Positions 25,899-35,010 of a stretch of DNA of 53,433 bases are shown here, piece by piece. The notes under the pieces are model-generated. The model ran no database searches and was not told the DNA's origin. It was given only the letters and a program-made list of their open reading frames with translations. Position 1 is the first letter of the stretch. Every line of letters starts with the position of its first letter. Where the stretch lies: NCBI GenBank assembly GCA_028293805.1, contig JAQGOC010000141.1:1-53433 (forward strand). The letters are read 5' to 3'. This DNA is from Gammaproteobacteria bacterium. Lineage in GTDB: Bacteria; Pseudomonadota; Gammaproteobacteria; Steroidobacterales; Steroidobacteraceae. A program made the translations under genes and the position numbers.

Positions 25899-27500
25899 TC
25901 ACGCAAATTCGTCAGCAGAAATCTCGAGGATGATCGCCTGCCTCCGGGCACCGAAGTCTCGCAGCGCGGCCCCGAGCGCGTCGCGGGAAGTGATCCTTCG
26001 ATACGTCAGCCCGTACGCCTGCGCCACGTGCGCAAAATTCGGCGGCTTGACGTCAACGCCCGCGGGCTCTATCCCGGCTGAGATCATGGAGGTACGGATC
26101 TCGCCGTACCCCTGATTGTTCCAGATGATGACCGCATTCCAGCCGCCGAGGTCGGCGAGCGCCGCGAGCTCGCTCATTGAAAATTGCAAGCCACCGTCTC
26201 CGACCAGACACACTACCGGCCTGTCCGGGTCGGCCAAGCTGGCACCGGTCGATGCGGGAAGCGCATAACCGAGCGTGCCGTAACCCGTTGCTGAATTGAA
26301 CCAACGACCCGGAGAATCGACATTGAAGCCGAGGTTTCCGGCGTAGACGAGCTGGGTCGAGTCACCCACCAGCACGGCGGTCGGGAGAGCGGCCCGAATG
26401 ACCTCGAGAGTGTCGATGTGCTCTCGAAGTGAGGGCGAGAATTGCGTGATGGCTTCGAGTGCTGCTCTGCGTGTCTCCGCGGACCGTGCGGCGCCATTGC
26501 CTGGGCGAGCGGGCTTGAGGTCGAGCGATTTCAGCTGCCTGAGGGTTGCTTTGGCATCGCCGCAGAGGCCGATGAGCGGCTTAGCTCCACGGGAGAGCTG
26601 CTCTTCGTCGATATCGATCCGAATCAACTGAGCTGGGGTCGGGAAATCGGCGCGCAGGTCGATGGAGTAGTCCGTCGGTCCGATCTCCGTACCTATTGCG
26701 AGCACGACGTCCGCGTCCGCAATCAGCGCCCGCACCGGCGAAAGCATCGGGCTCATCGGTACCGCCAAGCGATGACCGTGCGGTAGAATTCCGCGCGCAT
26801 TAGCCGTCATGACCACCGGTGCATCGAGTTCTTCGGCCAACCTGCGCAGTTCAGCCGCGGCCGAGATGGCGCCTCCTCCAGCGAGCAGGACGGGACGACG
26901 CGCCGAGCGGAGTATCGCCGCAGCCGAAGCCAAATCAGCTGCGCGTGGGCGTGGTACTGAGTGCACTACTTCTGGGAGCGGCAGTCCTGTCGCATCCGCC
27001 GCAAGCACATCGAGCGGTATTTCTATGTACACCGGGCGCGGGCGGGCGGAGGCAAACCGGGAGAATGCCTTACCGAGCGCTACGGGAAGCTCCGCCGGGT
27101 GCCGAATCGAGAAGCTCTCGCCAGCGACCCCGGCGGCAAGTGCGCACTGATCGCGCAGCTCGTGCAAAAAGCCGCACCCCCTGCCCGACTCAGTGGTTCG
27201 ATTCTGGCTGGAGATCACGAGCAGCGGAATCGAGTCGCCATAGGCCTGACCCATGGCGGTGGCGATGTTGGTGAGGCCGGGACCGGTAATCGTGAAACAG
27301 ACTCCCGGCTGGCCGCTCACGCGGGCATAGCCGTCCGCCATGAAGCCCAGGCCCTGTTCGTGGCGGCCACTGATGTGCCTGATGGGGCCCTGCGCGAGAC
27401 CCCGGTACAGCTCCAGATTGTGCACACCCGGGATGCCGAACACATGGCGTACGCCCTGCGCTTGCAAAGCCTCGACGAGGTAGAGCCCCAACTTCTTCAT
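25899..27500 (-). CDS. aruI: TPP-dependent decarboxylase, 2-ketoarginine decarboxylase (AruI)-like
   Basis: A 533-residue thiamine diphosphate enzyme of the acetolactate synthase fold. The cofactor-activating Glu48 lies in SGRHEQGLGFMADGYAR. The TPP/Mg motif begins GDGGLQFSMSEL and ends in WNNQGYGEI. Early text (HVFGIPGVHNLELYRGL, PGVCFTITGPGLTNIATAMG) closely resembles AruI-type 5-guanidino-2-oxopentanoate decarboxylases as I recall them. That enzyme turns 2-ketoarginine into 4-guanidinobutyraldehyde. Other 2-oxo acid decarboxylases of the family remain possible. The ATG at 27500 gives the normal N-terminus; the frame is open further upstream but overlaps the MFS gene. An aldehyde dehydrogenase follows 30 bp downstream. 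Confidence 0.8.
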   Translation of the reverse strand: MKKLGLYLVEALQAQGVRHVFGIPGVHNLELYRGLAQGPIRHISGRHEQGLGFMADGYARVSGQPGVCFTITGPGLTNIATAMGQAYGDSIPLLVISSQNRTTESGRGCGFLHELRDQCALAAGVAGESFSIRHPAELPVALGKAFSRFASARPRPVYIEIPLDVLAADATGLPLPEVVHSVPRPRAADLASAAAILRSARRPVLLAGGGAISAAAELRRLAEELDAPVVMTANARGILPHGHRLAVPMSPMLSPVRALIADADVVLAIGTEIGPTDYSIDLRADFPTPAQLIRIDIDEEQLSRGAKPLIGLCGDAKATLRQLKSLDLKPARPGNGAARSAETRRAALEAITQFSPSLREHIDTLEVIRAALPTAVLVGDSTQLVYAGNLGFNVDSPGRWFNSATGYGTLGYALPASTGASLADPDRPVVCLVGDGGLQFSMSELAALADLGGWNAVIIWNNQGYGEIRTSMISAGIEPAGVDVKPPNFAHVAQAYGLTYRRITSRDALGAALRDFGARRQAIILEISADEFA

Positions 27501-27513
27501 GTTCGTACCTGCT

Positions 27514-28818
27514 TCAAACGGTAACCGAGCTGCGAACCGCCGCAGCGTCTCGGGACCAATCCAACGGCTCGATCCGCGGCAGCATCCAGAGCCAGCCGAC
27601 CAGGCCGAGCACGTTGAGCGCGCCAGCGAGCACGAAGGCGCTCGAAAAGGTGCCCGTGGCATCGAGCAGCATGCCGGTGATTGCAGGAGCAAACACCCCC
27701 GCAAGATTTCCGCAGGCATTCTGCACACCCACCCAGCGGCCCGCCGCCAGCGGGCCGGCGATGATTTGCGGGATTGCATAAGTCCCCGGCGATGAGACGC
27801 CCACCGCGAGTTGGAATAGGCACAGGCATGCAATGCTGCCTTTCACGGGCAATACGACCATGCCGACCATTGCGATCATGGAAGCGATGTGGGCGAATGC
27901 CATGATGGATTTGTAGAAGCCGTTCGAGGACCGTCCGGAACGCGTCCATGCGGCGACTGCCCAACCGGCAGCCAACGCGCTCGTGGCGTTGATCAGGTAA
28001 GCGATGCCGGCCACGTACGCCATTGCCTGCATGGAGAATCCACGCTCCCTCACGAGGTACTCAGGCAGCCATGCGAGTATGAAATAGAAATTGTAATTAC
28101 TGGCAAAGTGTCCCAGAGAGGCACCCCATAAGCCAGGCTGGCGCAGGATGCGCGCGAAAGAGGGCTTGTCCTCCTCGGCCGCCTTCCCCGCCGTTGCGAT
28201 AGCGGGGGCTCGATCCAGGCCTCCCGCGGCGAGCGCCTTCGTGGGTTGGAGCAGCCGCGCGATGGGCCAGACCCAAAGCAGGGAAATGGCACCAAATACC
28301 AGGAACACCGCCCGCCATCCATAAACCGGCATCAGGACGCCACCGAGCACTGTGCCGATTGAGGGTCCCGCCAGATAGCTGAAGCCTAATACCCCGTTGG
28401 CGAAGTCGATCTGAGACAGTCGCAGGCCGCGGGCAAACAGCAACGACGCGCAGGGAAAGCCAGCACTCTCACCGAAACCCAGCAACAGTCTCAGCAGCAG
28501 CAACGACCAGAAACCGCTGGCGAATCCGGTCAGCAACGTTGCAACCGACCAGATGGCGATACCCGCTGCCAGCACACGGTTCGGGCCGTAGCGCTCCGCG
28601 AGCCACCCAGCCGGTATCATGGCGGCCACGTAACTGTAGTAGAAGGCCGAGAGCAGAAAGCCGAGCTGAGTTGAAGACAGCCCCAGCTCGTCGTGTATCA
28701 GCGGCACCGCCGTCGCCAGATTTCCGCGATCGATATAGTTGATCAGCAACGCAACCGACACGAACAGAACCAAACGTGCAGGCGTTGCAGGTCCGCGCAC
28801 GTGAGCCGAATCCGTCAT
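27514..28818 (-). CDS. MFS transporter (ACS-type anion:cation symporter)
   Basis: A 434-residue major facilitator with about 12 hydrophobic segments. The N-terminal NYIDRGNLATAVPLIHDEL is the hallmark of the anion:cation symporter (hexuronate/glucarate/phthalate) group, and the RYGPNRVLAAGIAIWS loop matches the MFS signature between helices 2 and 3. Members import carboxylates with protons. A RBS (AGGGGG) precedes the ATG at 28818. It lies 13 bp upstream of the decarboxylase gene, so it is probably the first gene of the MFS-decarboxylase-aldehyde dehydrogenase-oxidoreductase operon and may import the starting substrate. Confidence 0.9.
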   Translation of the reverse strand: MTDSAHVRGPATPARLVLFVSVALLINYIDRGNLATAVPLIHDELGLSSTQLGFLLSAFYYSYVAAMIPAGWLAERYGPNRVLAAGIAIWSVATLLTGFASGFWSLLLLRLLLGFGESAGFPCASLLFARGLRLSQIDFANGVLGFSYLAGPSIGTVLGGVLMPVYGWRAVFLVFGAISLLWVWPIARLLQPTKALAAGGLDRAPAIATAGKAAEEDKPSFARILRQPGLWGASLGHFASNYNFYFILAWLPEYLVRERGFSMQAMAYVAGIAYLINATSALAAGWAVAAWTRSGRSSNGFYKSIMAFAHIASMIAMVGMVVLPVKGSIACLCLFQLAVGVSSPGTYAIPQIIAGPLAAGRWVGVQNACGNLAGVFAPAITGMLLDATGTFSSAFVLAGALNVLGLVGWLWMLPRIEPLDWSRDAAAVRSSVTV

Positions 28819-28912
28819 TTCGCCCCCTGGATCGCCTGGCCCCGCAATGGCGCACCGGTCGGCGCGCCATCGCGGGGGAGGACTGACCCGCCTTGCGGAC
28901 CGCGATTATCCC

Positions 28913-31414
28913 TCAGAACCGCTGTCCCAGCTGCAGTCCGATGAGCCGCGGCGGCGCCACCACTTCGTAGGTAGCCACCGGTCCGCAGTCGACCGTTCCA
29001 CAGTTTGCATAGCGATACAGGCTGGCGCGGCGGTCGAACGCATTCTTGACCAGCAATTCGACCGACAAGCCGTTCTTTTCAACGCCCAGGAAAAGGTTGG
29101 TGATGGCATAAGCGGGCTGCTGACCCAGGATGCGGGTATCGACCACCCGCAGCTGCGGTGAGACCGAGGTCTGATAGACCACGTCCCCCGCAACGTGCCC
29201 CTCCCAGTCCATCACTGGGAACACATAACGCGCACCGGCACTGGTCTTGACCTTTGGCGTCCCGGGCAGCTTCGTGCCTTGTGGAGCAAGAGGCGCAAAC
29301 GGGGTCTTGCCCGGCAATACACAGGGATTGGTGGTGACCGGCTTGCCGTTGGCAGCCAGCGCGCCGCAGTAGTTCTCCGTGAGATAGGCATCCGAGTAAG
29401 TCGCCGACGCCCTGAGGGTCAAGTCTCTGGTGGCGGCCCATTCGAGGCTGAGATCGGCACCCTTCACCGCAGCATTGCCGGCATTGGCGATGGCGGGAAT
29501 GCCGAATTGGCCCTTGAAAGTGAACTGGAAATTGTTCCACTGCTCGTAGTACAGCGAGCCGTTCAAACGCAGGCTGTTGTCGAGCCACATGGTCTTCCAG
29601 CCCACCTCGTAGTTCTTCAGGAAGTCGGATGTGTAGGGTGGCGCCCCATTGGTGCGGTTGACACCTCCGGGCCGGAACCCTTTGGAGTAGGTCGCATAAA
29701 TCAGGTGCTGGTTGTCGATTTTGTACGACACGTTGAATTTGGGTGTCCAGCCGGTACCGGACGTGCTGGTCCGGATGTTTTCGCACGGCGCCGTTCCGTG
29801 CCAGACCGTTGTGGTGAAACACGTCTGCTGCCCGCTGATTCCCCCGGGGCCCGGAGGACCACCCGGAACCAGTGGGGGCGGTGCAGTGGTGGCGAATGCG
29901 TTGGGGCCGAACCCGTAGAATCCCTCGAGCGAGTTGTCGAACTTGAATCTGCGGATTCCGCCGAGCAGGCTCAGCTTGGAAGTAACGTCCCAGGTCAGCT
30001 CCCCGAATACCGCGCTGTCGCGATTCACCCGCTGCTCATCCAGCAGGTATTCGGTGCCGCCGTAGCCGGTCGGCGGATTCGGATAGCCGACTTCGTACTG
30101 TGGGCGATCGTTCGCCGGTGTCGCGATGTTGTTGTATATATTCTGCAGCTGGCGCTGCTGGTACAGCCCCCCCACGAAGCGCACCGGATACTCCTTCGGC
30201 GATGCGATGCGTAATTCGTTGTTGAACTGTTGATACGTGTTCGACGGGAAGTTCACGAAACCGTAATCTGCCGGCCAGTACTGCGTATATTGCTGGTAGG
30301 CGAACTCATAGTCGGCATAGTCGGAGGCGCCGTGGGTGTCGCGCTTGAGGAACGCGCCGGCATAGGTGATATCGAAGTTGCCGATCTTGCCCTGCACCGT
30401 CAGGGCCGCGTCGACCCAGTTGTCCTTGCTGAAATTCTCGGCAAACTGCCTGACCTTCAGGTCAGGGTCGAAGGCCGGACCGATATTGAGCGCCTTCCAA
30501 TACTCCTGCGCGAAGATACCGGTGTCCTTGGTGTTCTGTGCCATGACCATCGGCGTAATCGACCAATTGTCGTTGAGATCGACCTTGAGCGCCGCGCGGC
30601 CTCCGTAGGTTTCGACGGAGTTGAAGTGTTTCTTGACAAAAGGCGCATTGTCGAAGGTGTGCCCGTTGGAGGTCACCGTCCCGAACACGTTATCGATGTA
30701 TCCGGAGTCACGCTCGTACCAACCGACTACACGCGCCGCGATGTCGGATGACAGCGGCATGTTGACGAAGCCCTCGACGATGCCGCCCGCGGTTCCGTTC
30801 TTGATCGTGTTGCCCTGCAAGTCGTACCCGGCCGCGAAGTGCGACGGGTCCGGCTTGTTGGTGATCACCTTGATGGTGCCTGATTCGGAGCTCGCTCCAT
30901 ACAGCGTGCCCTGCGGTCCGGGCAGCACTTCGACGCGCGCAATGTCGTACATGTGGACGTCGATCGCGCCCTGAATCGTCGTAATGGGCTGCTCGTCCAG
31001 ATACATGCCTACGGTCGGCAACGATCCGGAGGAGTTCCCGCCGCTGCCGCTGGAGATACCCCGCATGCTCACGATCGCATGTCCGGGCTCCGCGGACTGA
31101 AACGTTACCGAAGTCAGGGTCTGGGCATAGTCATTGAAGCTCTGCACATTCATCTGCTCCAGCCCCTTGGAGCTGAGCGCCTGAATGCTGATGGGCACGC
31201 TTTGCTGGTCCTCGCTGCGCTTCGTTGCGGTCACAGTAACTTCTTCCAGCACACCGCCACTGCTTTCCTCCGCCGGCGTTTCGGCGGCGTGCACTCCGCG
31301 TAGAATCGAAAAGATCGCAGCCGCCACCGGCGTGTAGCGCCCCAGCGCGGGCAGCAGGACGCGAGTGGCAGGCTTCGAGGCGCGGGTCCGCGTTACCGAT
31401 GGACTGCAATGCAT
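28913..31414 (-). CDS. TonB-dependent outer membrane receptor
   Basis: An 833-residue receptor with a signal peptide (about 40 residues), then a TonB box-like EEVTVTATKRSEDQQSVP, and a plug domain (MRGISSG, DEQPITTIQGAIDVHMYDIARVEVLPGPQGTLYGASSESGTIKVITNKP). A long beta-barrel with aromatic strand ends follows (ATYSKGFRPGGVNRT), and the C-terminal phenylalanine of outer-membrane proteins is present. It imports a ligand across the outer membrane using TonB energy. The start at 31414 has GGGGAG upstream. It lies 25 bp after a TPR-sulfotransferase gene, a pairing seen in several proteobacteria with many such receptors. The ligand is unknown. Confidence 0.93.
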   Translation of the reverse strand: MHCSPSVTRTRASKPATRVLLPALGRYTPVAAAIFSILRGVHAAETPAEESSGGVLEEVTVTATKRSEDQQSVPISIQALSSKGLEQMNVQSFNDYAQTLTSVTFQSAEPGHAIVSMRGISSGSGGNSSGSLPTVGMYLDEQPITTIQGAIDVHMYDIARVEVLPGPQGTLYGASSESGTIKVITNKPDPSHFAAGYDLQGNTIKNGTAGGIVEGFVNMPLSSDIAARVVGWYERDSGYIDNVFGTVTSNGHTFDNAPFVKKHFNSVETYGGRAALKVDLNDNWSITPMVMAQNTKDTGIFAQEYWKALNIGPAFDPDLKVRQFAENFSKDNWVDAALTVQGKIGNFDITYAGAFLKRDTHGASDYADYEFAYQQYTQYWPADYGFVNFPSNTYQQFNNELRIASPKEYPVRFVGGLYQQRQLQNIYNNIATPANDRPQYEVGYPNPPTGYGGTEYLLDEQRVNRDSAVFGELTWDVTSKLSLLGGIRRFKFDNSLEGFYGFGPNAFATTAPPPLVPGGPPGPGGISGQQTCFTTTVWHGTAPCENIRTSTSGTGWTPKFNVSYKIDNQHLIYATYSKGFRPGGVNRTNGAPPYTSDFLKNYEVGWKTMWLDNSLRLNGSLYYEQWNNFQFTFKGQFGIPAIANAGNAAVKGADLSLEWAATRDLTLRASATYSDAYLTENYCGALAANGKPVTTNPCVLPGKTPFAPLAPQGTKLPGTPKVKTSAGARYVFPVMDWEGHVAGDVVYQTSVSPQLRVVDTRILGQQPAYAITNLFLGVEKNGLSVELLVKNAFDRRASLYRYANCGTVDCGPVATYEVVAPPRLIGLQLGQRF

Positions 31415-31439
31415 CTGGACTCCCCTATGTTTCAGTGCG

Positions 31440-33503
31440 TTAGTTATCGAATTCATGACTCTGCAGGTGTGGTACGGCCCGCTGGCCATCGAGCACGGGC
31501 CCGAGCGCCGCTTTGAGCGGACCGAGCCATTCTTCATAGCAGCGCCATTGCTCCAGACCGTGGCGAAATATGGGCTGGCGTACCTGCTCGGAGCTGGCGG
31601 TACGAACCGCGCGTTCGTTCTCGTGAAACCGCAGACAAGACTCTTCGAACGGCAGGCCGCAATAGTTCAGAAGCGCGCGGACCTCCGCCTCGGTGTTCTC
31701 GACGAGCGACTCGTAGTGCACTCGGTGGACTCGGCCCGGAAGGACCTTGTCGAGGTGCTCCATTAGCTCGAGGTAGTCGCGGTAGTAGCGGCCCACATCC
31801 GCCAGGTCGTAGCTAAAATGTTGTCCGCGGGCGAAATGTTGCTTGAACGCCGAGAAGCAGCCGCCCAATGGATGGCGGCGCACGTCGATGATCTTCGCGT
31901 TCGGCAATGCCAGCGCAATCAAGCCGACATGCATACAGTTGTTGGGCATCTTGTCGATGAAGTAAGGAGCGTCGGTCTTGCGCTGCACCCGCGTTCTGCG
32001 CAGGTATTGATCGCCGATGTCGCGCAGCTGTCCGGCGCTCAGCGTCGCCACGATTCCGGGATACTGGCCAGCGGCTCCCGGCGCCGCGGCGGCATTCAGG
32101 CTCCACGCCAGGTCGATCATGTCGTAGAGCTCCATCGTGCCTTCGACCTGCGAATGGCTCGACAGAATCTGGTCCACCAGGGTGGATCCGGCGCGCGGTA
32201 GACCCACTATGAAGATCGGATCTCTGGCGGGCGATCCGCCTCCGGCTCGCTCGGTGAACAACTCGCGCGTATACACCTGCCGGGAGCGCTCAACGAGCCG
32301 CGTCGTATCCTCGGCGCGGTAGGAGATCTGACTTCTGCGCAGGCGATTGCCTTCGGCGTAGTGCTCGAATGACTTCCCATACGATGCGGCATCCTCGAAT
32401 GCCTTGCCGAGCGCGAAGTGCAGGTGCAGCCGGTCATCGATCGAGGCGTCCTCGCGCTCCACCGCGCCTTGCATCGCGGTCACGTCGGCAGGGCTGAAGC
32501 GATAAGTCTTGAGATTCGCCAGCGTGAACCAGGCGTCACCGAAATGAGGGGCAATCTCCAGACACTTGCGATAGGCGCGAATGGCTTCCTCCTGCTGCCC
32601 CGCCGTCTTCAGCACGTGGCCATAGCTCAGCCATATCTTCGCCTTCCGCGGGAATTCGGCAACCAGGCCGCCGTACAGCTCGATGGCCTGTTGGTATTCG
32701 CCGACGGCGACGAGGATCGAGGCCTTGAGGTTGCGATGATTGGGATTGCGGGGCTCCGCTTGCAAGAGCCGGTCTAACTGTGCCAGTGCCTCGATATTGC
32801 GGTTCTGGCGATTCAGGACTGTCGCGTAGTGAGCGCGCGCCTCTGCAAAGCCGGGCGCCAACTCCAGGCAGCGGGTCAGCAGCGATTCGGCATCTGAGTA
32901 GCGCCCCACGCGTGCGGCAACCTCCGCGAACATTCGAATCGCGGCGATATCTGTCGGATGCTGTTTCAGGTGCTCGCGCAGCAGAGACTCAGCAGTTGGA
33001 ATGTCGTTGGCCGCGAGCGCCGCTCCCGCGCGCATGAGTCGAGGATCGCGGGTGGCAGCGACCATATGGCGCGCTCGGGCGGCATCCGCGCCGCCCGCAT
33101 CGCCAATCGCCGTGAGGTGGTCCGCGAGCATGCGCCAAGCTCCCGGGATATCGGGGCTCAACTCAACGGCCCGCCGCAGGGAGCTGACTGCCGCCTCATC
33201 CCGTCCGCACGCCGACAGCGTCAACCCGTACTCGTAATGCGCTACGCCGGCGCTCGGCTGCAGCGTGATCAAGCGCTCCAGAGTTGCCATCGCCGCCCGG
33301 GTGTCACCCAACGAACGCTGCGCGATACCCGAGATGAGAATGGCGAGGGGATGATCTGGGGAAATTGTCAGAATGTCTTGCGCAAGCTCCAGCGCGTCCC
33401 CAGGGCGCTGCTCGAGCTGCTCGAAGGCGCTAGCAACTGCCGGGTCGATCGACCCGAGTGGCTTCGCGACAGGCGCGATCACCTCGTTCGTTGCCAAGCT
33501 CAT
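31440..33503 (-). CDS. TPR-repeat sulfotransferase
   Basis: A 687-residue fusion. The N-terminal about 400 residues are tetratricopeptide repeats (for example AHYEYGLTLSACGRDEAAVS and KIWLSYGHVLKTAGQQEEAI). The C-terminal part is a PAPS-dependent sulfotransferase: the 5'-phosphosulfate loop reads PIFIVGLPRAGSTLVDQILS, and KIIDVRRHPLGGCFSAF resembles the 3'-phosphate site. Such proteins transfer sulfate to a hydroxyl or tyrosine. The start at 33503 has a GGGGGGA site. It is the first gene of a two-gene unit with the TonB-dependent receptor. Whether it modifies the receptor, its ligand or something else is unknown. Confidence 0.88.
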   Translation of the reverse strand: MSLATNEVIAPVAKPLGSIDPAVASAFEQLEQRPGDALELAQDILTISPDHPLAILISGIAQRSLGDTRAAMATLERLITLQPSAGVAHYEYGLTLSACGRDEAAVSSLRRAVELSPDIPGAWRMLADHLTAIGDAGGADAARARHMVAATRDPRLMRAGAALAANDIPTAESLLREHLKQHPTDIAAIRMFAEVAARVGRYSDAESLLTRCLELAPGFAEARAHYATVLNRQNRNIEALAQLDRLLQAEPRNPNHRNLKASILVAVGEYQQAIELYGGLVAEFPRKAKIWLSYGHVLKTAGQQEEAIRAYRKCLEIAPHFGDAWFTLANLKTYRFSPADVTAMQGAVEREDASIDDRLHLHFALGKAFEDAASYGKSFEHYAEGNRLRRSQISYRAEDTTRLVERSRQVYTRELFTERAGGGSPARDPIFIVGLPRAGSTLVDQILSSHSQVEGTMELYDMIDLAWSLNAAAAPGAAGQYPGIVATLSAGQLRDIGDQYLRRTRVQRKTDAPYFIDKMPNNCMHVGLIALALPNAKIIDVRRHPLGGCFSAFKQHFARGQHFSYDLADVGRYYRDYLELMEHLDKVLPGRVHRVHYESLVENTEAEVRALLNYCGLPFEESCLRFHENERAVRTASSEQVRQPIFRHGLEQWRCYEEWLGPLKAALGPVLDGQRAVPHLQSHEFDN

Positions 33504-33527
33504 CTGGTCCCCCCTACTGCCTTTCAA

Positions 33528-34132
33528 ACCAGGCCGCCCCCGTGTAAGCCGTGTATCCGGCTTTCAGCACGCATCAGCTCACACGTCAGTCGCCGCAATG
33601 CCATCTCGGAGCGCGGGACGCGCTCCCCGTGTTTGAAACGGCGCACTCCCTTTTTTGTGACGCCGGTAAACTCGGTGGACGCAGGCGGTGCGGCGCAGGA
33701 CTAGGTCAGATGTTCAAACAAACGCACACCTGAGTCAATCGTCGGCGCTGGCGGCGAGCCGGGGCGTGCGTCGGTCCACTACAAAATTGAAGTACGCCAC
33801 TCGCATATTTTCGAGATTTGCACCTCGGAGGATGCGTGACCAGCAATATTGAAGCCCGGGACCTGCGTAACTTTGTTTTGCCGCCGCTGGCACGGTTGCC
33901 GGAGGACGCCACCAGTCGCCGCTGCCACGAGGCAGGCTCGTCTGCAGCTTCCGTCCGTGCACCCGGGCAGGTCCAATGGCTCGTAAATGCGGGAAAGTCT
34001 CACCAACATGGCAGCGCCGCGCTGTTTGATTGCAGAGCGGTTGCACGCGGTCCGCGGCTCGTGCGGGCTTGCGGCCATCTGACCTACTCGCTAGTCTGTG
34101 GAGCCCGCAGAGCTGATCAGGAGATCCGACCC
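33528..34132. other. Divergent intergenic region, TPR-sulfotransferase/HiPIP
   Basis: About 600 bp that should hold promoters for both flanking genes. The frame of the HiPIP is open further upstream to 33818, but that part lacks conserved protein character. I see no RNA gene, palindrome or repeat worth naming. Confidence 0.35.
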
Positions 34133-34432
34133 GTGGATGAGCTGCCCCGCAGAGTTCTTCTCCAGCGCGTCTTGCAATTCGCCGCGGCGCTCGCGATCGT
34201 CCCCCGCGTGGTCGGGACCGCCCGGGCAGCGGATTCCTGCGTCGATCCCACTTCCGAATCGCTGCGCGCCTCGCTCCACTACGCCAGCGTGTCCCCGAAA
34301 GCCGACGAGACCTGCGGTGGGTGCGGATTCTTCAGCCGCGATGGCAGCAAGCCGGCCTGTGGCAGCTGCCAGATCATGAGCGGGCCGGTGGATGAGAAGG
34401 GGCATTGCGACTCCTGGGCCGCGAAGAGCTGA
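34133..34432 (+). CDS. High-potential iron-sulfur protein (HiPIP)
   Basis: A small periplasmic electron carrier of 99 residues with a 4Fe-4S cluster. The cluster cysteines fit the HiPIP pattern: CGGC, then GSCQIMSGPV and GHCDSW. Two additional cysteines (DSC and PAC) are present. The N-terminus carries a twin-arginine stretch (PRRVLLQRVLQFAAAL), consistent with Tat export of the folded protein. I chose the GTG at 34133 because AGGAG lies about 9 bases upstream. A cytochrome c' gene follows 59 bp downstream. HiPIPs donate electrons to heme proteins, so a link with the nearby cytochromes is plausible. Confidence 0.85.
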   Translation: MDELPRRVLLQRVLQFAAALAIVPRVVGTARAADSCVDPTSESLRASLHYASVSPKADETCGGCGFFSRDGSKPACGSCQIMSGPVDEKGHCDSWAAKS

Positions 34433-34491
34433 CCGGGCCGGCGCTGCAGCGGCGCGCATACGAACTCGAAAACGAACCGAGGAGCGTCAGA

Positions 34492-34929
34492 TTGAGACGA
34501 ACAGCGAAAGGGCTGGCCCTCGCGGCATTGCTGGCCGCATCCGCTATCGCAGCCGCAGACGATCAGGATGCAATCGATTACCGCAGACACGTCATGAAGA
34601 CCCTGGGCGAGCAGCTTGCCGCTATCGACATGATCCTCGCCAAGAAGGCTCCTGCTGACAGCTTCGCGGTCCACTTGAAGGTGATTGCCGCCACGGCAAC
34701 GCAGGCAAAGAAGGCGTTTGAGCCCAAGATTCAGGGCGGCAGCTCGAAGCCGGAGGTTTGGTCGAACTGGCCGGACTTCGCCAGGCGCCTCGACGGCCTG
34801 GTGGCCTCGAGTGATGAGCTGGCAAAAGCGGCGAAAGACGCCGGTGCGGCCGCCGTGGGACCCAAGATCAAGTCTACACTCGACTGTGAAAGCTGCCACA
34901 AGGTATACATGCTGCCGCCGAAGCCGTAG
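34492..34929 (+). CDS. Cytochrome c' family protein (paralogue 1)
   Basis: A periplasmic heme protein of about 145 residues with a signal peptide (RRTAKGLALAALLAASAIAAAD). The mature part is an all-helical four-helix bundle with the heme motif CESCHKVY near the C-terminus. The helix pattern (DYRRHVMKTLGEQLAAID, KPEVWSNWPDFARRL) is typical of cytochrome c'. A TTG at 34492 with GAGGAG upstream gives the best start; the frame is open to 34405 within the HiPIP gene. It is clearly paralogous to the gene at 36264-36710. The gene converges with the triheme cytochrome. Confidence 0.85.
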   Translation: MRRTAKGLALAALLAASAIAAADDQDAIDYRRHVMKTLGEQLAAIDMILAKKAPADSFAVHLKVIAATATQAKKAFEPKIQGGSSKPEVWSNWPDFARRLDGLVASSDELAKAAKDAGAAAVGPKIKSTLDCESCHKVYMLPPKP

Positions 34930-34983
34930 CCCGCTGGGGCAGCGCAGGCAGGACGTCGACGAATGCCTGGAGCACCCCTAGGT

Positions 34984-35009
34984 CGACCGCTCTAGACCTC
35001 GGGCGGTCG
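34984..35009. terminator. Inverted repeat between convergent cytochrome genes
   Basis: CGACCGC at 34984-34990 and GCGGTCG at 35003-35009 form a 7-bp stem with a 12-base loop between two convergent genes. No T-run follows on either strand, so a role as a bidirectional terminator is only possible. Confidence 0.3.
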
Positions 35010-35010
35010 T

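Noticed and set aside
33818-34132. N-terminal extension of the HiPIP
   Set aside because: The frame is open, but a well-spaced ribosome site and a Tat signal mark the GTG at 34133 as the start.
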